64,000 nucleotides of DNA from Hemibagrus wyckioides (taxonomy: Eukaryota; Chordata; Actinopteri; Siluriformes; Bagridae): NCBI RefSeq assembly GCF_019097595.1, contig NC_080718.1, positions 10,696,657 through 10,760,656 on the forward strand, in the 5' to 3' direction. Of the stretch, positions 53,893 to 64,000 are shown one piece after another. Under the pieces are notes generated by a model, which searched no databases, was not told the DNA's origin, and saw only the letters and a list, made by a program, of their open reading frames with translations. The translations under genes were made by a program, and so were the position numbers. Position 1 is the stretch's first letter. Each line of letters opens with the position of its first letter.

Positions 53893-54501
53893 CACCGATC
53901 AGGCATAACATTATGACCACCTGTCATAAATTGTGTTGGTTCCCTGCCAAAAGCCCTAACCTGTCAAGGCATGGACTACACTAGATCCCTGAACGTGTGC
54001 TGTGGTATCAGGCACCAAGATGTTAGCAGCAAATCCCCATAGAGTCCCCACCTTGCAACTTACAGGACTTAAAGGATACTTTTGATAGATACTGACCACT
54101 GCAGACCAGGAACATCCCACAAGAGCTGCAGTTTTGGAGATGCTCTGATCCAGTCGTCTAGCCATCACAATTTGGTCCTTGTCAAACTCACTCAAATCTT
54201 TACGCTTGTCCATTTTTCCTGCTTCTAACACATCAACTTGAGGACAAAATGGTCACTAGTCTGCAGTGGTCAGTGTCTATCACAAGTGGTCCAGGGTCAT
54301 GGGTGGTCAAAGCTCATTGATGCACGTGGAGAGTGAAGGCTGGCCTGTTAGGTCCGATCCAACAGTTGCTCAAATTGCTGAAGAACTTAATGCTGGTTCT
54401 GATAAAAAGGTGTCAGAATACACAGTGCATGATGGGTCAGGGCTGTTCTGGCAGCCAACACAATATTAGGTAGGTGGTGATAATGTTATGCCTGATTGGT
54501 G
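53893..54501. mobile_element. Chimeric, inverted Tc1-like family A element (A4)
   Basis: The left part (53893 to ~54246) is minus-strand family A with the A3-type junction. The right part (~54255-54501) is plus-strand family A with the A2-type junction. Both outer ends are therefore the same (3') terminus of the element, flanked by TA (53891-53892, 54502-54503). The centre joins two copies head to head. Confidence 0.75.
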
Positions 54502-54882
54502 TATATACACGCATATACGTTTGCACGGTAAAGTATGTTATGCAAATAATTTCAGAGTTATAAAAAAAAAAAAAAACAACATTTAACACAAAATGATTAT
54601 TATTTTCTGGCACAAAAATATACCTTTTACACCTTTATATAGAACTTTTAGATCCCGGGTAAAGATATAAAACAGAACAGTCTGCGTTAAGGAGAACAGA
54701 AATCAGGGTAAACTTTTAGGTTCCATCACAGTTTTCATTCATTTAAACGTACATCTTAATTTGTTTGTCCAGTAAGAGTGGACACTGTGCATGAAAGGGT
54801 TGATATAAGTCTGACGATGAGATGATGGAATTCTGTTTGGTCTCCACAATCCTCCATGAAACACACACACATCTGCACTCAC

Positions 54883-55007
54883 CTTTTCAATGATGTTAAC
54901 ATTTTGAAAATAGTCCTCAATGTTTATGTGGTAATCCGGGTCGATGAATGTGCACTCGGTATCATCATACTGGCCTGTGTTAGCCCAATGTTTCCCCTTT
55001 TTCTTCC
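54883..55007 (-). CDS. Possible exon of an unidentified upstream gene
   Basis: A 125-bp open segment sits between a good acceptor (AAATGTAG) and a strong donor (GTGAGT). In the open frame it encodes GKKKGKHWANTGQYDDTECT then FIDPDYHINIEDYFQNVNII and EK, which is well-mixed protein-like composition and not repeat-derived. It is phase 0 at the donor and two bases into a codon at the acceptor, so it does not join in frame to ccdc9b exon 1 or 2. I do not recognise the protein. It lies between a (CA/GA) microsatellite and Tc1 debris. It could be an internal exon of the neighbouring gene on the same strand. Confidence 0.45.
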
Positions 55008-55018
55008 CTACATTTAAA

Positions 55019-55041
55019 CACACACACACACACACACACAC

Positions 55042-55085
<44 letters not shown>
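55019..55085. repeat. (CA)n(GA)n next to the candidate exon's acceptor
   Basis: (CA)11 then CAGAGACAGA and (GA)n. On the minus strand this is (TC)n(TG)n ending about 10 bp before the acceptor of 54883-55007. Confidence 0.95.
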
Positions 55086-55088
<3 letters not shown>

Positions 55089-55529
55089 ACCCTTCAGCCT
55101 TGTAATGCAGCTAGCCAACGTCCATAATTTTAAAAGTCTCAGGGAGTATAAACTGCTTCGCGTTCATTAACAAACAATTCATTATCTAACACATGATCAG
55201 AAATGTACCTTGTATGTAACACGCCATTGAGCTGAGGAAACTCTAACTAATGCCCCTGTACTGGTACCACTGAGGCCTGAGTACACAATTAAAGCAGTCC
55301 TTTGTATTTGATTGACCGTGCTCCGTAGTAGACTAGTATGCAGATGCAGATGCAGCGTGTGTGTGTGTTTGATGTTTCACCACTAGATGGCGTGTTTGGT
55401 GTAGATTAGTGCAGTACTTTTTACCGTTCATTTAAGTTCAGTATGAATGCCTGTATACCTGCATGAAGCTAACATGAAGCTAGAGTGCGGTCTTCTGCTG
55501 TTCTGTATGTTTTTCTCACCCTAATCATG

Positions 55530-55676
55530 GACTATTTACCCTCCTTCCATCAGGAACCAGTTGCTACCTCAGCGCCTACACAAGCTGACTAAGAAATAGC
55601 TTCGCTGACTATAGTCTATTCTCTATGTATATATTTTACTATGTAAACAAGCGTATATATATCCTGTTCAGCATAC
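55530..55676 (+). mobile_element. LINE 3' end, left part (split by a Tc1 insertion)
   Basis: It runs up to the family-D derivative at 55681. With 56215-56513 it forms one LINE 3' UTR; the right part ends in an (AATCT)n tail. Confidence 0.5.
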
Positions 55677-55680
55677 ATAC

Positions 55681-56210
55681 ACTATATTGCCAAAAGTTTT
55701 GGGACACCCCTTCAAATCATCCAATTCAGGTGTTGTTTTTCAGGGGTTGGGCTTGACCCCTTAGTTCCAGTGAAAGGAACTCCTAATGGTGCAGCATACC
55801 AAGACATTTTGGACAATTTCCTGCTCCCAACTTTGTGGGAACAATTTGGGAAGTTTCCCTTCCTGTTCCAACATGACTGCACACCAGTGCACAAAGCAAG
55901 GTCCATAAAGACATGGATGAGGAAGTTGGGTGTGAAGGAAATTGACTGGCCTGCACCTCAATCCTCAACCTGATAGAACACCTTTGGGATGAATTAGAGC
56001 GGAGACTGCGAGCCAGGCCTTCTAGTCCAACATCAGTCCCTGACCTCACAAATGTGCTTCTAGAAAAATGATCAAAAATTCTCATAAAAACACTCCTTAA
56101 CCTTGTGGAAAGCTTTCCCAGAAGCTGTTAAAGCTGTAAAGGGCAGGCCAACTCCGTATTACATTCATGTGCATGTAAAGGCAGACGTCCCAAAATATTT
56201 GGCAATATAG
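55681..56210 (+). mobile_element. Family-D Tc1 deletion derivative (~530 bp), inside a LINE tail
   Basis: The ends are ACTATATTGCCAAAAGTTTT at the left and TTTGGCAATATAGAG at the right. It keeps the catalytic-core part: [37 protein letters not shown], then a stop; the N-terminal half is deleted. LINE 3' sequence continues on both sides (55530-55675 and 56215-56513). Confidence 0.83.
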
Positions 56211-56214
56211 AGTA

Positions 56215-56513
56215 TTTTAACATATCTTCACTATTGCACATTCTTTGTACGTACATATAAAGACCATATATCTCCCTACTTATAATACATACTGCGTCTC
56301 ATGTACATAAGACATCCACTCCTCTATATATATCACCCTCCATAGCTGTATATCTTTCTTTGTAATTTATTGTAAATATACCACTTATGCACTTCTGTTT
56401 AAATGCTAACTAAAAAGCATTCCTTTGTCTTTGTACATGTATGTTACACAATGACAAAAAGTAGAATCTAATCTAATCTAATCTAATCTAATCTAATCTA
56501 ATCTAATCTAATC
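56215..56513 (+). mobile_element. LINE 3' end, right part with (AATCT)n tail
   Basis: It contains CTATTGCACATTCTTTGTAC, CACTTATGCACTTCTGTTTA and ACACAATGACAAAAAGTAGA, followed by about ten AATCT units (56466-56513). The short tandem tail marks the 3' terminus of a non-LTR retrotransposon. Confidence 0.7.
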
Positions 56514-57084
56514 CAAAAAATTCTGTTAGCTCTAACCCAACAAGCTATTCTTCTCTGACCTCCTCCTCTCAACAACTTGTTTCTGTTCACAGATATCACT
56601 GTGTGTTCTTCTTGTTTGTTTATTTCTGCAGCATTCTCTGAAGACTCTACAGTACGGTGACTATATTTTGTTTTTCTAAAAAAGAGGACATGGGGGCAGG
56701 AGGCGTCTCCCAACACGCACAGGCTTCAGTAGAAGGTGGGAGGTTTTAGCTGGAAGGTTTCATGTAGACCTGAGTAGAAGCACCATGGTAATGTGTATAT
56801 GTGTGGGTGTGATGGATAGTTGATAAAAGCCTCCAAAACCATGCATCTGTCCTCATAAACTTTAATACATAAACAATTAGTCTTAACAAATGCCTTAATG
56901 ACTTATAGGGCTTATAGGATAATCTGAAAATGAAAATTAACTGATTTCACTAACTATTTCTAATTGTTTTCACTTTTTACACAGATGCCCTGGTAATGGA
57001 CACAAGATAAAAAGGTTTTAAAGTAATTAAATGCTTCTACATTTCCTTCTGCTCCACCTTTTCTGTAAATCATCTATGTATTTA

Positions 57085-57422
57085 CGTGTGTTTGGCTCCA
57101 TGCGCTACTCTTCTTAACCAATAAGATGTCTCTCTCTGGTTGTTGTGGTGGTGCACCGCTTCCTACACTCACACTGAGGGTATTGATGGACAAGCAGTCT
57201 GACCAGTGGTAGCCTGCAGGGCGTGAATGCCAGGCAACCAATTGTGGAAGACGTGAAGGTGGAACGTAAAGAGACACGTGAGAGCAATGCAAATCCAGCC
57301 TGAGGACTGTAGAAAAAAATGTTGACTTGGTAGTAAAGTAAACCCTGGACATTTAATACAGTTTAAAAATCCCGTACATGTTATGAATCTTCCCCTGAAA
57401 AGCCGACGTATGGTCAGCCTCT
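57085..57422. repeat. Dispersed repeat shared with 6150-6412 (copy 2)
   Basis: It has the same blocks in the same order (GGCTCCATGCGCTACTCTTC, GAGGGTATTGATGGACAAGC, GCAGGGCGTGAATG, AATGCAAATCCAGCC). This copy is longer at its right side (57310-57420). Confidence 0.5.
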
Positions 57423-57559
57423 AGTGGCTGTTGAGCAGTTTCTGAAATGCACAACCCAACCAGCAACCTATTTCATTTTCTTCCCTGATTAACTGCTAAG
57501 CTCCCAGTATTTGCATGATTTCATATATACACAAATATATAAATGTAGCAATTTACTAG

Positions 57560-58480
57560 AACACTACTATACTAATACTGGATAGGATCCCCCTTTGTTC
57601 TCAAAACAGCCTCAAATTTTCTTGGTATGAATTCTGCAAGATTTGTTTGTTGACATGATTACATCATGCATTTCCTGCAGATTTGTCAGATGCTGTGAAT
57701 CTCGTGTTCTACAACATCCCAAAGCTGTTGTATTGGATTCAGATCCGGTGACTGGGAAGACCATTGAAGAACACGTCATGTTCATGAAACCAGTTTGAGA
57801 TGACTATTATTTTGTGACCTGGTACGTTATCATGCTGGAAGTAAACATTAGAAGATGGGTGAATTGTTGCCAGGCAAATGGTCAGCTACAATGTTCAAAT
57901 AGTCTGTGGCATTCAAGTGATAATTGATTGGTATTAGCGGGCCCAATGCTTACCAAGGAAACATTTTCCACACCATTGCACCACCTCCACCAACCTGGAC
58001 TGTTGGCACAATGGAGGTGGGGTCTATGGATGCATGCTTTTGGTGCCGAATCCTGGCCCTACTTTCTGTGTGCCTCCAACAGACCATTTTTCCAGTCTTC
58101 AGCTGTCCAGTTTTGGTGACTTTGTGACCACTGCAGCCTTCTGTTCTTGGCTGACAGAAGTGGAACACAACATGGCATGTTGACATGTTGTGCATTCTGA
58201 GATGCTTTTCTGCTCATCACACTTGTACAGAGTGATTATATGAGTTATTCTAGCCTTTCTGCCTTCTCGAACTAGTCTGACCATTCTCCGTTGTCCTCTC
58301 TCATCAAAAAGGGTTATTTGCTTGTAGAACCTCTGCTCACTGGATTTTTTATCACTATACAGTAGAGTAAACTCTAGAGAATGTTGTGTGTGGTAAATCC
58401 CAGGAGATCGTCAGCTTTAGAAATACTCAAACCAGCCTCTCTAGCACCAACAATCATAGCACAGTCAAATCCTATTTCAT
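57560..58480 (-). mobile_element. Tc1/mariner-like element, family K, degraded
   Basis: The minus strand contains an N-terminal-like segment around 58400-58450 (MIVGARAGLSISK-like) and later VQVGGGGAMVWKMFPW (57950-58000). A fragment of the same family occurs at 32832-33052. Edges are approximate and no clean inverted termini were seen. Confidence 0.6.
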
Positions 58481-58944
58481 TTTAAACCACTGCAGGATAT
58501 AAGCATACCTAATAATATGTTCTCTCTCTTTCCCTTTGTTGAGCTGATACACTTCTACCACTCATCTCACCCTCCGGATCTGCTTTATTCATCCTGATAC
58601 CTCTTCAGCTTGAAGCTTGCTGCACGTGTGATTCACTCTATAATAACATGAAGGTTTTCACTTCCCAAAAACAGCCCATGTTGCATGCTTGCTTTAAGAG
58701 GATAATCTCACCTGGATACTGTAGACATATTATCTACGAAATGTTGCTGAAATCTTTCCTGTGTTTATCCTAGCACTCTTTTTCACAATACGCTCATATA
58801 GAAAGTATTTTTAATACACAGTATTGTAAGCCTTTAAAGCATGTACATCATTTTATTATTCATTAGATAAATTTGTAAAGTTTTTATTTTTAAAAAAATA
58901 TTTTTAGCTAAGGACTAGAGTTAGGTTTAAGCATTTACAAGCTA

Positions 58945-59472
<528 letters not shown>

Positions 59473-59479
59473 TATGTGA

Positions 59480-60125
59480 AAGGAAGGTCCTCATAAGGAC
59501 AGTAAGACAAATATTGTGTGTGTGTGTGTGTGTGTTTATATCTCATTAGGAAAAATAAAAGGATTAAAGTTTAAAAATAAACCACGGTCCTCTAATTGGA
59601 CCTGAAGGATCCCCAGGGGTCTGAGAAGCCTATACTCATAAGGGCTCATCAGATAGTTACAGGTTTTTAGCCTCTGTAAAGGTTTATATATTTGGAGCAT
59701 CTATGCACTGACATGCACTGTGATGCAGATAACAGATGGATCCTGAGTCTAATATTCTGCAAATTTGGAACTTGTATGTAATCAGCTGTGAGACAAGTTA
59801 TGAAATCATTTACAGTAAAGGCTTTAGAGATGCATCATCCTGCCAGTGAGAAAGCATGAGTAAAATCACTATTCACAATCACATAATTCTTGGTTGCTTG
59901 AATTTTCAGAATTCAGATCTATTTATTCATTTGACCCTAAATAACTTTCTCTTGGCCTCTGATGGTAATGATGAGATGAGAGCATCTGGTCTTCAGTACC
60001 AAAGATGAGTGCTGGACAGGTCATTTCCCTGCTCTGAGCTTAAAGACAAGATGAAAAGCATCTGTTCGGTTTTGAAGCTGTTGTCATGTCATTTTTCATT
60101 ATCAGTATGACAAGTATATACCTGC
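59480..60125. other. 5' flank, nothing recognised
   Basis: Only a 21-bp (GT)n at 59515-59535 stands out. Confidence 0.45.
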
Positions 60126-60130
60126 TCTGA

Positions 60131-60230
60131 TACTGATCAGACACTGACTCTTTGGAATCCTTCTAATGAATGTTGCCTGTATTTACATGCACCATCACGT
60201 ATGTGTCATGTGAGTTAACATCACATGCAC
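60131..60230 (+). repeat. Local duplicate holding an empty Tc1 target site
   Basis: GATCAGACACTGACTC, CCTTCTAATGAATGTTGCCT and GTGTCATGTGAG also occur at 61358-61423 plus 61974-62000, where a Tc1 element splits them at TA. Here the TA (60200-60201) is uninterrupted. Confidence 0.8.
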
Positions 60231-60379
60231 CCACAGCAAAGAATATGTCAAGCGACTGGACAGAAAATACTCCCAAAAAGTATATTAACTGTTTCAGGCC
60301 ATTATCAACTATGATACTGATACTCAGTGGATCACTGCAGCTCTAGTCTGTGGTACTGTGGCTTATGCACCGGTTACGG

Positions 60380-60890
60380 TCCAATAATTTGATTGGTCCA
60401 GCAGTTTTCCAAAGAGTGCCTATATTTCCTATAACCGAATTAGGAAGTTGCACTCTGTGTAGCACTCACACCTTTAAAATATAAAATATAAAATATGAAA
60501 ACTTGACACAGGAAGATGAAAAGGAAGAAGGAACGCCAAATTTACAGAGAACACATTTTATCGAACCTCAATGTAAGTTAGCTAGCCAGCTGATGTGCTA
60601 TAAATTAAACGTGTCTTCTTTGTGTCTCCTAGCAGAGCAAATATAAACACAATATTTGGCCTTTTTGTGTCCTAAATGTCACGTAATCTAATTTCTTGTT
60701 TATAGAACTGTTGTAGAAAAGCAATATCACCCTCACATATTATACGAGCGTAGCTGTCCTGAATATCAGTGATAACCTACAGCACTTGCTTTGTGGCTCA
60801 TGCCTACGGTGAATCCCAGCGGTACTAATATTCAGTACAACCACACTGATGCTCGTGCAATATTGCTTAATTATAATATTTTAGAAAGCA
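60380..60890. repeat. Possible dispersed repeat
   Basis: This stretch (with GTTGCACTCTGTGTAGCACT near 60446 and CACTGATGCTCGTGCAATAT near 60847) resembles a moderately repeated fish element from memory. No second copy exists in the window and no ends are clear. Confidence 0.3.
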
Positions 60891-61425
60891 AGTCTCATTA
60901 GGTGTAAATTCATGGATGGAAGATTGACACTATGATGCTTTATTCAAACACAAAGACAAAAGTTCTTTAAAAGATTTTTTAGTGCAAACTAAGTTCCTGA
61001 AACTGTAGGAGGAGAAAGAATTTGCTATTCAAACTGCCTAAAGTAATTGTTATTATTGTCAAAACATGACATTCATTCCATGGAGTTCCCTTAGCAACAA
61101 CCAATGATACAAAAGGATAATATCTTCGTTGTTACTCAAATGTGTCATCAGTGGAAAGGAGAAATCCATCATTCCAAACAATCAGCCTCAGTCTCCCCTT
61201 GGTTTCTCTGATGCAAAGCTGATTGCATCTTTTATACAATAATACAATAAAGAGCTTCTGTGGTGATGCATGACGAGCGACGGCTGTCAAAAACTGATTC
61301 CTTTGGGATCCCTTAGTAGCTGTCTTAATAAATATACATTGTAAGCTGGTGGGATATTGATCAGACACTGACTCGTTTTAGTCCTTCTAATGAATGTTGC
61401 CTGTATTCACATGCATTGTCATGTA

Positions 61426-61971
61426 CACCAATCAGGCATAACATTATGACCACTGACAGGTGACGTGAATAACACTGATTATCTCCTCATCATGGCACCT
61501 GTTAGTGGGTGGGATATATTAGGCAGCAAGTGAACATTTTGTCCTCAAAGTTGGTGTTAGAAGCAGGAAAAATGGGCAAGCGTAAGGATTTGAGTGAGTT
61601 TGACAAGGACCGAATTGTGATGGCTAGACGACTGGATCAGAGCATCTCCAAAACTGCAGCTATTGTGGGGTGTTCCCGGTCTGCAGTGGTAAGTATCTAT
61701 CAAATGTGGTCCAAGGAAGGAACAGTGGTGAACCGGCGACAGGGTCATGGGCAGCGAAGGCTCATTGATGCACGTGGAGAGTGAAGACTGGGCCGTGCGA
61801 TCCGATCCAACAGACGAGCGACTGTTGCTCAAACTGCTGAAGAAGTTAATGCTGGTTCTGGTAGAAAGGTGTCAGAATACACAATGCATAATGGGTCAGG
61901 GCTGTTTTGACAGCAAAAGGGGGACCAACACAATATTAGGCAGGTGTTCATAATGTTATTCCTGATCGGTT
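61426..61971 (+). mobile_element. Tc1-like family A deletion derivative with defined target site (A6)
   Basis: This is a 546-bp element flanked by TA (61424-61425 and 61972-61973). HTH transposase start at 61571 ([20 protein letters not shown]), then the shared deletion junction and the last codons. The flanks match a local duplicate at 60131-60230 that lacks the insertion, so the element boundaries are exact. Confidence 0.9.
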
Positions 61972-62129
61972 TATGTGTCATGTGAGTCATCATCACATCT
62001 TAACCTAACCTGTTTGTTTAAAGTCCCACTAAAATCCTTTTCATCAAAACAGGAAGGAGCCAACCAAGTACACTAAAACTACACTAACTTTATCCCTAAG
62101 CACTCAGTGTTTATTTTAGGATTTAGTAA

Positions 62130-62400
62130 AAAAAGAATGCTTGCTGGCTTAGGTAGCATATTTGCCTCACAGGTCCATGACCGGGGGTTTGATTCCCTCT
62201 GCATTTTCTCCCTATGCTTTATGGGCAAGTCTAAAGGCATGTCTGGCAGGATAATTGGCATCTGTGCAGTGTGTGTGATTGTGTCATGTGATAGACAGAC
62301 ACCTCATACCCTGCATTGTGAGATTGCAGAGTCCCCTGGGAGAGACTTCAGGTTCTCCGTGACCATGTGTAGGATGAGCAGTTCAGAAAATGGATGGGAT
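62130..62400 (+). mobile_element. Diverged SINE-like dispersed repeat
   Basis: The tRNA-like head has GGCTTAGGTAGCATATTTGC and B-box-like GGGGTTTGATTCCC. The body includes GATAATTGGCATCTGTGCAG and the end GTTCAGAAAATGGATGGGAT. The same family, in other orientations, is at 8233-8770, 38755-38960 and 43940-44160. Confidence 0.65.
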
Positions 62401-62404
62401 GTGA

Positions 62405-63130
62405 TATATTTTGAATATATCTCGGCATGCTCTGCCCAGGGCTGACTGCGACCTTTGGCTGACTGTGTGATATAATTTGTTTATGACCTCATCTTATGAC
62501 CATGATATAAATTGTTTTGTCCTAGAAATTCTTTCTGTTTGTTTTGATGAACATGTGCCGAACACAGCCACTCACTGACTTGTTTATTCATCTGTAATTT
62601 AGATAACCATTTTGCCAAACCGCCAGTGAATACATCACCCACCACGTCTGTTTCTGCTGGCGTCTTTTGTTTACTTATAGATAACAATGAATATTACACT
62701 TTTCTTCTGTATAAATACTCCCTGTTGATATTTAGTAAATTTTGAAGAGTTTTGCTACAATCACTGTCTCTGTGTGGCTCTCTGGCAAAAAGCTTCCCTG
62801 ATATCAGTAATGGCAGTGGCAGCGCCGCAGAGCTCAGAGTGAGTGGCATATAATGTTCTGTCAGACATTTTAAACCTCTGACAAGCAACTATATATAGCC
62901 TATTGTTTTCATATTTATAATAAACCAATGAGTTAGCAGAGGACATATTTCATACAGTACTAAGAGTTGAAAGTGTCTGAGATTTGTTTTTTTGAATAAT
63001 AGTATTGGTAATACTTATTTTGAATCAGGTACATCAACCTTATAGATCAGATCATTCAGTTACATTAAAATGATAAAATGGAGTCAGATATTTGAAATAA
63101 ACACACATCTGCACCTGTTTCTGCATCTGC
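62405..63130. other. 5' flank, nothing recognised
   Basis: AT-rich, no repeat ends and no frame with motif support. Confidence 0.45.
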
Positions 63131-63132
63131 TT

Positions 63133-63322
63133 TTACATTTATGGTATTTGGCAGACGCCCTTATCCAGAGCAACTTACATTTTGTTTATTTTTTATACAA
63201 CTGACCAATTGATGGGTAAGGGCCTTGCTCAAGGGCCCAACAATGGCAAAATGGTGGACCTGGGATTCAAACTCACAGCCTTCCTATCCAATACCTTACC
63301 CTCTAGGCTACCAAATCCCCCT
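63133..63322 (-). mobile_element. tRNA-derived SINE, second family (copy 3)
   Basis: Minus-strand head GGTAGCCTAGAGGGTAAGGT, B-box-like GAGTTTGAATCCC, then body with GGGCCCTTGAGCAAGGCCCT. Closest to intact of the three copies; it ends at ACATTTATGGTATTTGGCAG (plus strand). Confidence 0.82.
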
Positions 63323-63609
63323 GCATTTAGCTTAGAAGATCAAGAGGATTTTTCCATCTACAGCTTGTTAGCCATCTTGAACAGTTGTATGCAGGAATAG
63401 TGTAGTTTCTGTTAGATCATTTAATTCATTCCTGACAAACATGTCGTTAATTCTTTTGCCTTGTCTGTAAGAGATCGGTGGAGATTCCTTAACAAGAGCA
63501 GCAGTCTCAGGATGGAGGATTCTAAAGATTTTAACTAGAATTTAGCCCTTTTCTTGACATGTTCTAACACCCTTTTTTCCCCCATTCCTCAGTTATAACA
63601 TTATATAAT

Positions 63610-63990
63610 AGTTACTGTTTCCAGGAAGATAGTGGAAGACATTCACCATTCCAACAATGGACTCTATTCTCTGTGCATTCAGGGAAGTGCTTCCACTCCT
63701 TGAAAGCAAACACAGAGAGAATGAGGAGGAGATTCTTTCCACAGGCCAATTCGGGCCCTTACCTGAGGAACACCTAGAGCCTGGACTTTTACTTTTTCTC
63801 ACCCACTACCTCAGCCAGACTTTTGCACAATTGCAGAATAGTACAATTGCACTACATGCAAATTTTCACTGTACCATATACAGATCTTAATGACTGTAAT
63901 CACTGCATTCAGGTACTTCCCTTTTCAATATTTTATATCTATTTATTTTCCTTTTGCAATTTTCCACCATATATTTCTCAATATGCACTA
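63610..63990 (+). pseudogene. LINE ORF2 C-terminus and 3' UTR
   Basis: Two frames together read KIVEDIHHSNNGLYSL and FHSLKANTERMRRRFFPQAN before a stop near 63778. This is the usual C-terminal end of fish CR1/Jockey-group ORF2 (…SLKANTERMRRSFFPQA). The following A/C-rich stretch with TTTTGCACAATTGCAGAATA is typical 3' UTR. A frameshift near 63690 kills it. It may continue past the window. Confidence 0.65.
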
Positions 63991-64000
63991 TATTTCATTT

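Overview
The window looks like teleost fish nuclear DNA. It has one large gene with small exons and long introns, at least seven families of Tc1/mariner-type DNA transposons, tRNA-derived SINEs, LINE 3' ends, and many microsatellites ((GATA)n, (AAT)n, (GA)n, (CA)n). The repeat families resemble those common in otophysan fish, perhaps a catfish; that species-level guess is weak. There is no bacterial or operon structure, so most long open frames are low-complexity artefacts or transposase remnants.

The one host gene I can assemble is on the minus strand from 50823 (ATG) down to 9726 (TAA). Thirteen coding exons join in frame, with GT-AG introns except one GC-AG intron, to encode 591 residues. 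The product belongs to the CCDC9/CCDC9B family. It has an N-terminal charged coiled coil (exon 2), the 'GKRVVSEK' segment (exon 5), the conserved block around residues 207-248 (exon 7), a 'KGKDRLTGRARR' segment (exon 10), and a long acidic/Ser-rich C-terminal region (exon 12) containing a KKVRF motif. Human CCDC9B (C15orf52) has matching segments in the same order, from memory, so I call it ccdc9b. One further splice-flanked open segment (54883-55007, minus) may be an exon of an upstream neighbour that I do not recognise.

Layout: 1-9.7 kb is the 3' flank (a degraded Tc1 element, a SINE, two other dispersed repeats). 9.7-17.8 kb holds exons 13 to 7. The 17.8-27.2 kb intron contains four different Tc1-like elements end to end (17.9-23.3 kb) and a 1-kb minisatellite built of 4-bp words. 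27.2-39.5 kb is another long intron with a Tc1 copy, an L1-like fragment, a (GACA/GATA) array, a 0.47-kb polypyrimidine tract, purine tracts and a nested Tc1 composite. 39.5-43 kb holds exons 5 to 2, with a 2.1-kb minisatellite of 25-bp units in the intron between exons 3 and 2. 43-50.8 kb is intron 1 with a (TCTA) array, Tc1 and LINE remnants. 50.8-64 kb is the 5' flank, again rich in Tc1 deletion derivatives and LINE/SINE pieces.

I see no undescribed multi-gene system. The most interesting points are transposon structures (an inverted chimeric element, two shared internal-deletion subfamilies, a filled/empty insertion-site pair, a near-intact transposase with one nonsense codon), the GC-AG intron, repeat tracts touching splice sites or complementary within one pre-mRNA, and a candidate PP1-docking motif.
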